Origin: G963663315 sp963665165
GTDB taxonomy: Bacteria; Pseudomonadota; Gammaproteobacteria; Arenicellales; Poriferihabitantaceae
DNA: 64,000 bases
Direction: 5' to 3'
Assembly (NCBI GenBank): GCA_963665165.1
Contig: OY761989.1
Location: 2,170,001 to 2,234,000, forward strand
The notes under the pieces are model-generated. The model was not told the origin of the DNA. It ran no database searches and was given only the letters and a program-made list of their open reading frames with translations. The position numbers and the translations under genes were made by a program. This document shows, piece by piece, positions 35,291 to 42,071 of this stretch. Position 1 is the stretch's first letter, and each line of letters opens with the position of its first letter.

Positions 35291-36202
35291 ATGTACTTAC
35301 TCTATATTGATGAGTCTGGCGTTTCTACCATTCCTGGCAATACTTCTCATTTTATTCTTACTGGTATCTCTGTTCCTATATGGCATTGGAAAGATTGTGA
35401 TGCCGATATTTCGAACATCAAGCATAAATATGACCTCTTCGATGCTGAAATTCATACAGCATGGATTATGAGGCGTTATCTCGAACAGGCAAAAATCCCT
35501 GACTTTGAATCGTTACAGTTTCATGAAAGACGAAGTGCCGTAACCGCCAAAAGGAATCAGGAATTGCTCCGCTTACAAAAGAGAAACAACAGTAAGCTGT
35601 ATAGGCAAACCAAAAAGAATTATAAAAAGACTGAGAATTACATACATTTAACCTATGAACAGCGTAAGAGATTCATTGACGAAGTAGCAAAGTGTGTTTC
35701 CAATTGGGGGTTTGCAAGGGTGTTTGCAGAGTGCGTGGACAAGACTCACTTTGATCCAGTACGGAGCCCAAAAACTTTAGACGAACAAGCATTTGAGCAG
35801 GTTGTCTCAAGGTTCGAACACTATCTTGCTAATATCAGCCCGGACGATCCAAAGGATAGGGGTTATTGTTATGGGTTGCTGATTCATGATAACAATGAAA
35901 CGGTATCTCACAAACATACCCAGATAATGAAGTCGTTTCATGACAAGGGAACCAACTGGACTGATCTTGAACATATTGTAGAAACGCCCCTTTTTGTTGA
36001 CAGTAGTCTCACAAGTCTTGTTCAGATTGCTGATTTATGCGCGTATTCCATCAGGCGCTATCTGGAAAATCATGAAGAAGGGATTTTCGATCATATCTAC
36101 AAAAGGGCTGATAGAAAGAACGGCATAGTTGTCGGTATACGGCATTTTTCAGACCTTTCCTGTCCATGTCCATGTAAAATTTGCGATGGCCATAGTCGAT
36201 AA
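35291..36202 (+). CDS. DUF3800 family protein (RNase H-like fold)
   Basis: A 303-aa protein beginning MYLLYIDESGVS, the hallmark acidic D-E pair of DUF3800. The C-terminal half contains the second family block, SLVQIADLCAYSIRRYLE (~238-255), with the conserved Asp. These acids suggest a divergent RNase H-like nuclease site. The middle (~75-130) is very basic (RLQKRNNSKLYRQTKKNYKK), consistent with RNA binding. Its base composition is clearly more AT-rich than the flanking metabolic genes, pointing to transfer. It is the only gene behind the promoter and structured RNA at 35150-35254, and the U8 tract between them should limit read-through. Molecular function undetermined. Confidence 0.85.
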   Translation: MYLLYIDESGVSTIPGNTSHFILTGISVPIWHWKDCDADISNIKHKYDLFDAEIHTAWIMRRYLEQAKIPDFESLQFHERRSAVTAKRNQELLRLQKRNNSKLYRQTKKNYKKTENYIHLTYEQRKRFIDEVAKCVSNWGFARVFAECVDKTHFDPVRSPKTLDEQAFEQVVSRFEHYLANISPDDPKDRGYCYGLLIHDNNETVSHKHTQIMKSFHDKGTNWTDLEHIVETPLFVDSSLTSLVQIADLCAYSIRRYLENHEEGIFDHIYKRADRKNGIVVGIRHFSDLSCPCPCKICDGHSR

Positions 36203-36257
36203 ACAGTTCGCATGGGACAGCAACCTCACCCACCGAAGTCAGTATACCTCAAGCTCC

Positions 36258-36298
36258 GTCGGTTGGCGGACAGGCACGGGAACCTGTCCCTGCGATGG
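36258..36298 (-). repeat. Dispersed ~38-bp GC-rich repeat, copy A
   Basis: The minus strand reads roughly CGCAGGGACAGGTTCCCGTG followed by CCTGTCCGCCAACCGAC. It matches copies at 36661-36697, 52505-52543, 55036-55075 and, in part, 21441-21473. Confidence 0.5.
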
Positions 36299-36311
36299 GA
36301 TTTCCGGTCTT

Positions 36312-36514
36312 CAGTAGGGTTTAATGACTTCCACCATAGGGAAGTGTTTTTCATTCAACGTGACAACAGAGAGATTCTCAAGAAAGGGCGGTGGATCCGA
36401 TAAGGGCATCAATCAACCCTACGCCATGACTCCCCTTATATTGATTTTGAATGTCCCCACCCTGATTAGCGATAGCCTCCGTGACGGGGATAATTTGTGT
36501 GTGGTCAAGAATGG
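36312..36514 (-). pseudogene. Remnant of a VapC-type PIN-domain toxin, frameshifted
   Basis: On the minus strand one frame reads ILDHTQIIPVTEAIANQGGD then QNQYKGSHGVGLIDALIGST, the C-terminal half of a PIN toxin including the conserved GLIDALI Asp. After a frame change near 36393-36400 the next frame continues ENLSVVTLNEKHFPMVEVI and ends KPY-stop at 36312, the usual VapC ending. The N-terminal half with the first catalytic Asp is missing. Non-functional. Confidence 0.65.
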
Positions 36515-36589
36515 ACTGGAGGCTCACGTTTCGGATTGACCGGGAAGGGATTGAAATTGTTGATCTCGATTATGAAGATTACCATTGAG
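36515..36589 (+). pseudogene. C-terminal fragment of a HigB/RelE-type toxin
   Basis: The plus-strand frame DWRLTFRIDREGIEIVDLDY then EDYH-stop (TGA 36587-36589) matches the end of HigB/killer-protein toxins. Everything upstream of ~36512 belongs to the opposite-strand vapC remnant, so the toxin is truncated. A higA start follows 8 bp after the stop, preserving the normal higB-higA order. Confidence 0.6.
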
Positions 36590-36597
36590 ATAAGTTA

Positions 36598-36645
36598 TGA
36601 ATGCGAAGCAGGGTATCCGGATGAAGAATCCCGCCCATACATTCG
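36598..36645 (+). pseudogene. N-terminal fragment of a HigA-type antitoxin
   Basis: ATG 36598 opens MNAKQGIRMKNPAH, the usual HigA start before the XRE domain. The reading then runs into repeat sequence (CATTCGTCATCCCCC) and no HTH follows. Truncated. Confidence 0.55.
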
Positions 36646-36660
36646 TCATCCCCCCGCGCC

Positions 36661-36697
36661 CGTAGGGGCCGGTCACCTTGCCAGCCCGCAAACCGGG
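36661..36697 (+). repeat. Dispersed ~38-bp GC-rich repeat, copy B
   Basis: GGGGCCGGTCACCTTGCCAG then CCCGCAAACCGG, aligned to copies A, C, D and E. It interrupts the higA remnant. Confidence 0.5.
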
Positions 36698-36702
36698 GGA
36701 CT

Positions 36703-36918
36703 TCAGATCAACCCGAAGAGCCGCAGGAATACAGGAGCGCCCAACGCCAACACAATGGCCAGGACAACCCGGATCTCGGTGCGGATGGATTTGATCTGTT
36801 CCTGAAGTACGGCATTACCGGCCTCCAGTTTGGCAATGTCGCCCCTGAGTTCGGAGATGTCGGTCTTGAGTTCGGAGCGCAGTTCGGAGATCGCGGTCTT
36901 GAGATCGTCTTTGGTCAC
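36703..36918 (-). CDS. Small coiled-coil protein with C-terminal membrane anchor
   Basis: A 71-aa protein from GTG 36918 (GGGAGG ~10 bp upstream): a heptad-rich helix (LKTAISELRSELKTDISELR then GDIAKLEAGNAVLQEQI, ~4-40) ending in one membrane span (VVLAIVLALGAPVFLRLFGL). Such small coiled-coil anchors are common and of unknown role. A degraded copy of its middle (codons for RGDIAKLEAGN) lies at 38325-38385. An upstream TTG (36972) would start inside the hairpin at 36958-36988 and is unlikely. Confidence 0.62.
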   Translation of the reverse strand: MTKDDLKTAISELRSELKTDISELRGDIAKLEAGNAVLQEQIKSIRTEIRVVLAIVLALGAPVFLRLFGLI

Positions 36919-36957
36919 CAGACCATCCCCTCCCAGGGAAATCCGGGATATATATAC

Positions 36958-36988
36958 AATAAAATCCCACAATCCGTGGGATTTTATT
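36958..36988. terminator. 13-bp perfect hairpin, possible bidirectional terminator or barrier
   Basis: AATAAAATCCCAC (36958-36970) pairs perfectly with GTGGGATTTTATT (36976-36988) around AATCC. The A- and T-rich ends let it act in both directions. It lies between the 5' ends of two divergent genes, where a terminator would not normally be needed. Confidence 0.55.
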
Positions 36989-37035
36989 GATCCATCCCCC
37001 TCCTTTTCTGAACACCTATCCAGACTTTACAACAC

Positions 37036-37239
37036 TGGAAACCATCGATGAAAAATACCAAGCATAACGAATTCCTGGATCAAAACTCCAGTAATCCGGA
37101 AATCTCTTCCTCCAAAAGAAAAATACTCACTTCTCTCGGCGTGTCCTCCGGAATCCTCGGCGCCTCCGCCCTTTCCCAACACTGGGTCAAACCCGTCGTC
37201 AATTCCGTCATCCTACCCGCTCATGCGCAAACCACTCCA
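37036..37239 (+). repeat. 204-bp perfect inverted repeat, left copy
   Basis: Identical, in reverse orientation, to 41646-41849 by direct reading. It covers the last 12 bp before the start codon and the first 64 codons of the secreted-protein gene. Identity stops sharply on both sides. Confidence 0.93.
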
Positions 37240-38001
37240 ACGACCGCGCCTCCAACAACTATGGCCCCAACGACCATGGCGCCTACTACCACCGAAGCTC
37301 CGGCAACCACTACCACCGAAGCTCCGGCAACCACTACCACCGAAGCTCCGGCCGTGCCCGCCATCCTGGTGGCTCCCATGGCACTCGGCGTGGTGATGAG
37401 AGGTGCTACAAATGTGAGCCAAACATTCCAGGTGTCGCTGGCTACGATGCCCGCTGCACCGGTGGTGGTGACGGCTACATCGTCAGTAAGTGGTTCTACC
37501 TTTACTGGCACTGGTGCAAGTGTTACTTTCACGACGACTAGCTGGAATGTGCCTCAATTGATTAGTTATCAGGATACTACAGAGGCTCCTGATAGCATGG
37601 CTAACGAAAGTACAACCCCAAGCAAGGTGACATTCACCGCCTCTGGCAATGGCAGCGGCTATGAAAAGGTGAAAGCTGAAGCGACCTATACTATAGGATA
37701 CTTCGGTAATGCGGGAGTGACTGGTCAGAAAGCAACGCCAGGAGCAGTTGGCACCCGATCAGCGACAGTGACCTGGGCTAAGCCGAAGACTCGTGCAACG
37801 GTTGTGGGCTATAGAGTGAGTCATAGTTCCGACTCCACAGACAATGTCGCGACGCAGACCGTAACCACAGAAAGCGCCACTTTCAAGGGACTGGGAGTTG
37901 CCACCGACCATACGTTTTCTATAGTAGCTCTCTACCCCACAGGTACTACTGGTGGTGCTGATAGTACAGCCGCGAGTACCGCTGCAATCTCGATCAGGTG
38001 A
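37048..38001 (+). CDS. Secreted/surface protein with Fn3-like C-terminus, copy 1
   Basis: A 317-aa predicted exported protein. The N-terminus has SSSKRKILTSLGVSSGILGA (~20-39), a Lys/Arg pair before a weakly hydrophobic stretch like a Tat or atypical Sec signal, ending AHA at ~60. A Thr/Pro/Glu-rich tandem repeat (~65-105, e.g. TTTEAPATTTTEAP) forms a likely glycosylated linker. A beta-rich region (~110-225) and a fibronectin type III-like domain (~235-315: RSATVTWAKPKTRATVVGYRV) follow. The first 64 codons are nucleotide-identical to the gene at 40971-41837; the bodies diverge strongly. Probably a surface adhesin or decoration protein; no ligand can be named. Confidence 0.8.
   Translation: MKNTKHNEFLDQNSSNPEISSSKRKILTSLGVSSGILGASALSQHWVKPVVNSVILPAHAQTTPTTAPPTTMAPTTMAPTTTEAPATTTTEAPATTTTEAPAVPAILVAPMALGVVMRGATNVSQTFQVSLATMPAAPVVVTATSSVSGSTFTGTGASVTFTTTSWNVPQLISYQDTTEAPDSMANESTTPSKVTFTASGNGSGYEKVKAEATYTIGYFGNAGVTGQKATPGAVGTRSATVTWAKPKTRATVVGYRVSHSSDSTDNVATQTVTTESATFKGLGVATDHTFSIVALYPTGTTGGADSTAASTAAISIR
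37291..37351 (+). repeat. 24-bp coding tandem repeat (TEAPATTT units)
   Basis: Two full 24-bp units (37291-37314 and 37315-37338) and about half a third encode TEAPATTT. Unit length is a multiple of three, so slippage changes linker length without frameshift. Confidence 0.85.
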
Positions 38002-38022
38002 TAACTGATTTTGGCGGTAAGT

Positions 38023-38081
38023 TAATTCACCCTGACTTCAGGGGATGAAGTAGAAAAGCCACCGCAAGGTGGCTTTTTTAT
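38023..38081 (+). repeat. 59-bp inverted repeat, left copy, containing a terminator
   Basis: Identical in reverse to 40891-40949. It begins TAATTCACCCTGACTTCAGG and ends with the terminator stem and T run. Together with the 204-bp repeat it frames each secreted-protein gene. Confidence 0.9.
38058..38079 (+). terminator. Rho-independent terminator of secreted-protein gene 1
   Basis: GCCACC (38058-38063), loop GCAA, GGTGGC (38068-38073), then six T residues. It lies 57 bp past the stop codon. Confidence 0.9.
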
Positions 38082-38136
38082 TGCCCGCAACCTTCTATCG
38101 TCATTCTCCCCGATCTCCGGATAAAGGAATATCCAA

Positions 38137-38320
38137 ATGACAACCAGCGCCGTACCCAGCTATTAAAGAAAAAACCATCTATGGAGCGGTCGCCTGGTTA
38201 CGGGTGGAGGAGAAAGCCGATGCCTACGCCGAAAAACAGAGCCTGTTCGTAATCCGGGCCACCGGCAGCAGCGCCAGCATCGTCAATCAGGACGATTTCA
38301 AACCGCTGTCTTTTTCCTGA
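38137..38320 (+). pseudogene. Decayed copy of the DUF3782-type nuclease-like gene
   Basis: The ribosome-site region and first seven codons (ATAAAGGAATAT, then MTTSAVP) and the last ~50 codons (TIYGAVAWLRVEEKADAYAE onward) match the intact gene at 20787-21353 closely. About 130 central codons, including the putative active site, are deleted, and the join creates a stop (TAA 38163). Non-functional. Confidence 0.9.
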
Positions 38321-38324
38321 AAGC

Positions 38325-38385
38325 TGAAATCAGGGGCAGCATCACCAAACTGGAGGCCGGTAATGTCGTACTCGCGGGAACAACC
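38325..38385 (+). pseudogene. Fragment of the small coiled-coil gene
   Basis: The frame AEIRGSITKLEAGNVVLA matches SELRGDIAKLEAGNAVLQ of the gene at 36703-36918, in opposite orientation. Only the middle of the gene survives, directly after the decayed nuclease-like copy. Confidence 0.65.
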
Positions 38386-38545
38386 TCCCGAATCTCAAGC
38401 TCTTTTTGCAGAAGACAATCCATATCGTCGCTCACCTTTGTCATGACGCTCCGGCTACGGTTTAACATCCAACCGAGCGGGGTTGACAATAACCGCCTTA
38501 AGGATTCTAATTATAAATGTAAGGTTGACAAAATGGCAGGAAACA

Positions 38546-39272
38546 GTGACTGTAGTACGGGCCAGAGGGAAAAAGATCCGGCAATTTATCCTAAAACGCA
38601 TCAAGAAATCGCCGGATGATGTGACGAAAATAACAGCAGAGAAGTTTGGAATTACCCGGCAAGCTGTTAACAAACATCTTCGGAAGCTTCGGGACGAAGG
38701 CGCTCTTGAACAGTCCGGTAATACGCGAGCGAACGTGTACAAGCTCCAAGGGCAAACTGACAACCGATCCGAAACATCATACTGGCAAAGGCATTTTCTT
38801 TTCATCCAGAATGTTCGATTCCTTCGATATTCTCTCTGGAGGTGTGTATTTTTCTCATAAATTCGGGAATGCAGAAGACTGGGTCCTGGAAATTAATCCT
38901 TCCTCGGGTGGGACATCGGTTTGGATGCTCCTTGATAATCATATCTCCAGGACAACGAAAAAAATCTTTGATCAATACACTTCAGGGGATGACTACGGAT
39001 TCGCGAAAACAGTGGTTCCGGTGAAATTGGCAAAATATGGAGAGGACACGCTCATTTCCCGGTCGCAGGCAAGACGATTGCTGGCACGTATTGACCTGTT
39101 CAGGACCGTTCTGTTCGACTTTACTGAAGTCGAAATGATCGGACCAGCGTTTGCAGATGAAATCTTCCGTGTTTTCGCGCTGCAACACCCGGATATCGAA
39201 TTAATCCCGATTCATGCGAACCGGGCGACAGCAAGAATGATCTCCCGGGCAAAACTGATCAGCGAGCATTAA
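38546..39272 (+). pseudogene. Broken HTH - (HATPase) - DUF4325 STAS-like gene
   Basis: From GTG 38546 (AGGA 6 bp upstream) the first frame encodes a winged HTH (IRQFILKRIKKSPDDVTKIT then AEKFGITRQAVNKHLRKLRD). Near 38760-38790 the reading shifts to another frame, which encodes the tail of a HATPase-like domain (HTGKGIFFSSRMFDSFDILS) and a full DUF4325 STAS-like domain (DTLISRSQARRLLARIDLFR, VLFDFTEVEMIGPAFADEIF) ending at 39272. Intact relatives have HTH, HATPase and DUF4325 in one ~330-aa chain, so most of the ATPase is deleted and the frame is lost. Probably inactive, unless the DUF4325 part is translated from its own start. Confidence 0.7.
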
Positions 39273-39493
39273 AAGCAGTCAAAACTGGCGCCTGGCAAAC
39301 AAACCGCTGCCCCGAACCGGCCTTTCCGGATTTCATCCGGAGTGGGTACAGCGCTATCCTGTCCCGGAACCATCTCTGGGAGGAGAAGGGGTTGTCATAT
39401 CGTTTCAAGAATATTGAAATGATACCTGGATGATGAGAGTATATCCTTGTAATTCAGATATATAATCATTTAACTCCCCAACGGAATCATTTC

Positions 39494-40777
39494 ATGCCAA
39501 TCTCGGAACAGAGCGTTCTTTGGTATATCGGAGAGCACCCCGGCGCCGGGAGGGAAGATATTCGACGCCAGGTTGCGCCGGAAGTCAGTCCTCCGACGGT
39601 CTGGCGCGTCCTGAAGCGGCTGGTCGATGAGGGACGGCTTGAGGTTTCGGGCAAGGCCCGGGCCACGGGGTACAGCCTGGCAGGCGCGGACAGGGTTCGC
39701 GCGCATCTGCAAACGCCATACAACCGTCGCAGGCTGGTCGTTTACAGGAAGGAGTTTATTGATCGCTATGTGCCCGGCAAGAGTGCCTATCTGAACGAGA
39801 GTGACCGCCAGCGCCTGCATGACGCCGGCTGGCCGATCCCGTCGCCGCTTCGGGCCGGGACATACGCGCGCCGTATCCTGGAACGCCTTCTTGTGGATTT
39901 GTCCTGGGCTTCATCGCGTATGGAGGGGAATACCTATAACATTCTGGAGACCGAGCGACTGATCCGATTCGGGGAGGAAGCCGCTGGCAAGGACCGCAAG
40001 GAAGCGGTCATGATCCTGAACCATAAGGAAGCGATTGAGTACGTCGTCGATCATCTGGACGAGATCACGATTGGTCGGCCGGATATCCTCAACATCCACG
40101 CTTTGCTCGCCGATGGCCTTCTCATCGATCCGGCCATGGCGGGGAGATTGCGGCGCATGCCCGTTGGCATCTCCCATTCGAGCTACCGGCCGCTTGAGGA
40201 CCCGTACGAGATTGAAGAGGAGTTCGAAGTTCTGATTGCGAAGGCCGCGGGAATTGCCGACCCTTTCGAACAATCTTTCTTTCTTCTTGTCCATGTCCCC
40301 TATCTTCAGGCCTTCGATGACATCAACAAGCGAGCGTCGCGCATTGTTTCAAACATTCCACTCCTGAAGGTCGATCTTGCGCCGATGTCCTTTGTTTCCA
40401 TGGACGACAATGCCTACATAGACGGACTCATCGGTGTCTACGAACTGAACAATGTGTCCTTGCTGCGCGACATCTATATCGACGCCTATCTGGCATCGGC
40501 CGAAAACTACCGGACCCTGCGCGCCGGGTTGGAATCGCCGGAAAGGGCGGCGCTCGTCTATCGCGACTTCGTCCGCAAGGCGGTACGGCGCTGTGTGCTC
40601 GAATGGAAGAGATTTCGCAGGGAAGACATCGAAGGGATGGTGGTCGGGGAAGGCATCCCGGAAACGGACCGCGCACAGGTCGTCGAGTACATCCTTCGAG
40701 AGTGCCATGGACTCCATGAAGGGAACATGGTGCGTTACCGGCTACAGCCGGAAGATCTGGACGGAGTTCGCTTTTAG
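39494..40777 (+). CDS. Fic/DOC family protein with N-terminal winged helix
   Basis: A 427-aa protein. Residues ~1-70 form a winged helix (REDIRRQVAPEVSPPTVWRV then LKRLVDEGRLEVSG). The Fic domain spans ~130-330. The motif reads HVPYLQAFDDINKRASR (~262-278), a variant that keeps the His, Phe-Asp, Asn and Arg positions of HxFx(D/E)xNxRxxR. SSRMEGNTYNILETERLI (~143) matches the inhibitory-helix motif region [S/T]xxxE[G/N], so it may be self-inhibited. Fic enzymes transfer AMP or similar groups to proteins. ATG 39494; TATAAT at 39461-39466. It ends facing the second secreted-protein gene; the hairpin at 40899-40914 can serve both. Confidence 0.88.
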   Translation: MPISEQSVLWYIGEHPGAGREDIRRQVAPEVSPPTVWRVLKRLVDEGRLEVSGKARATGYSLAGADRVRAHLQTPYNRRRLVVYRKEFIDRYVPGKSAYLNESDRQRLHDAGWPIPSPLRAGTYARRILERLLVDLSWASSRMEGNTYNILETERLIRFGEEAAGKDRKEAVMILNHKEAIEYVVDHLDEITIGRPDILNIHALLADGLLIDPAMAGRLRRMPVGISHSSYRPLEDPYEIEEEFEVLIAKAAGIADPFEQSFFLLVHVPYLQAFDDINKRASRIVSNIPLLKVDLAPMSFVSMDDNAYIDGLIGVYELNNVSLLRDIYIDAYLASAENYRTLRAGLESPERAALVYRDFVRKAVRRCVLEWKRFRREDIEGMVVGEGIPETDRAQVVEYILRECHGLHEGNMVRYRLQPEDLDGVRF

Positions 40778-40890
40778 CGTGGTCTTGGCTTCGACCACTC
40801 TCCTTCCACCCGGCTTTCCATCCGTCGGCCCCACTGGGTGGTAAACAGGTTTAGAGACCGGGCGCGGGGATGATGACAGAAGGTGCGGTC

Positions 40891-40949
40891 ATAAAAAAGC
40901 CACCTTGCGGTGGCTTTTCTACTTCATCCCCTGAAGTCAGGGTGAATTA
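40891..40949 (-). repeat. 59-bp inverted repeat, right copy
   Basis: Reverse complement of 38023-38081, lying 21 bp past the stop of secreted-protein gene 2. Confidence 0.9.
40893..40914 (-). terminator. Terminator of secreted-protein gene 2
   Basis: GCCACC (40914-40909 on minus), loop GCAA, GGTGGC (40904-40899), six T residues (40898-40893). On the plus strand the same stem is followed by TTTT, so it may also end the fic transcript. Confidence 0.88.
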
Positions 40950-40970
40950 CCTTGCCATCCTTTTCAGTTA

Positions 40971-41837
40971 TCAGTTGATCACTACAGAGTCGGTCCCCGC
41001 AGTACCACCGCCATCAACAACAGTACCAGCAGCATTTCTGTAGAGAACCTGCACAGTAAATGTGTGAGTAATTTGCGACAGTTCCGTGAAGGTGACGCTT
41101 GTTCCAGTTACGGTCTGCGAGGTGACACCACTTTGGTCGGAACTCACTCTATAGCCCGCAACCGTTGCACGAGTCTTCGGAGCCGTCCACGTTACTGTCG
41201 CTGATCGGGAACCAAATGACACCTCTTCTGCCTCTACATCACCTGCTACCGCATCAGTACTGAAGTAGCCCGCGGTATAGGTCAATTCAGCTTTCACATC
41301 GGTATAGCCACTGTTAGTGCCAGAAGCCGTGAATGTCACCTTGGCTTCTTCCTCAGCAGCCATAGAAGCAACAGTAGTATCCCGTGGAATAACTACAGTT
41401 GCCACCTTATCCTGGTTCCAGCTGGTCGTCGTGAAAGAATTATCAGAACCAAGACCAGTTACAGTTGCACCTGAAGCTGAAACTGTCACCGGTCCGGTTG
41501 GCGCCATGGACAGTCTCACAGCGACTAAGTGCGTGCGCGATGTTGCGTCTTCGCCAGAAGCATTAATCACGCCGAGTGCCATTGGGCTCAGCACGATCAT
41601 TGGCATTGGCGCCGGAGCTGCGGTGGTAGTGGTTGTTGTTTCACCTGGAGTGGTTTGCGCATGAGCGGGTAGGATGACGGAATTGACGACGGGTTTGACC
41701 CAGTGTTGGGAAAGGGCGGAGGCGCCGAGGATTCCGGAGGACACGCCGAGAGAAGTGAGTATTTTTCTTTTGGAGGAAGAGATTTCCGGATTACTGGAGT
41801 TTTGATCCAGGAATTCGTTATGCTTGGTATTTTTCAT
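40971..41837 (-). CDS. Secreted/surface protein with Fn3-like C-terminus, copy 2
   Basis: A 288-aa paralogue of the gene at 37048, in opposite orientation. Residues 1-64 (export signal, ending AHAQTTP) are identical at the DNA level. The Thr-rich linker is short (ETTTTTTAAPAPMPM). The body differs (LSPMALGVINASGEDATSRT), but the same modules return: a beta-rich part with SFTTTSWNQDK, KVTFTASGTNSGYTDVKAEL, then the Fn3-like RSATVTWTAPKTRATVAGYR. Start ATG 41837; an upstream in-frame codon (41876) lies outside the shared block and is unlikely. It is more AT-rich than the metabolic flanks. Confidence 0.8.
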   Translation of the reverse strand: MKNTKHNEFLDQNSSNPEISSSKRKILTSLGVSSGILGASALSQHWVKPVVNSVILPAHAQTTPGETTTTTTAAPAPMPMIVLSPMALGVINASGEDATSRTHLVAVRLSMAPTGPVTVSASGATVTGLGSDNSFTTTSWNQDKVATVVIPRDTTVASMAAEEEAKVTFTASGTNSGYTDVKAELTYTAGYFSTDAVAGDVEAEEVSFGSRSATVTWTAPKTRATVAGYRVSSDQSGVTSQTVTGTSVTFTELSQITHTFTVQVLYRNAAGTVVDGGGTAGTDSVVIN

Positions 41838-41849
41838 CGATGGTTTCCA
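41646..41849 (-). repeat. 204-bp perfect inverted repeat, right copy
   Basis: Reverse complement of 37036-37239. The two copies are 4.4 kb apart and could pair for homologous inversion or gene conversion. Confidence 0.93.
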
Positions 41850-42071
41850 AATATGTAAGTTTAAATAGTTTATCAAATATCTCTGGTTAAATGCTACTCC
41901 CGGCGGTCATAATTTTGCAACTCCGGCAAAGTCAGCCTAATACTTTATGTACTCAATCTAGTTTACTCATTTTAGTAAGAGCGAACATTAAATTAAATTT
42001 ATGTAACAGTCAACACTTTTTTTGCATATTTTAGCACAAAGACATGGATTGTTCATACGGATCATCCAGGT
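41850..42071. other. AT-rich upstream region of secreted-protein gene 2
   Basis: A 222-bp AT-rich gap. On the minus strand TTGACT (42013-42008) and TAATGT (41990-41985), spaced 17 bp, form a plausible promoter with a ~140-nt leader. TTTACTCATTTTAGTAA near 41961 resembles the palindrome at 31957. No gene is seen. Confidence 0.5.

Larger units (their letters stand above)
36203..36702. other. Toxin-antitoxin graveyard between DUF3800 and the coiled-coil gene
   Basis: No intact gene is seen. The stretch contains a vapC remnant (minus), a higB C-terminal fragment and higA N-terminal fragment (plus), and two copies of a ~38-bp dispersed repeat. Each is listed separately. Confidence 0.6.

Noticed and set aside
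37036..41849. Inverted repeats considered as terminal repeats of a composite transposon
   Set aside because: The repeats encode the starts of two secreted proteins, contain no transposase, and no target duplication was seen at their outer ends.
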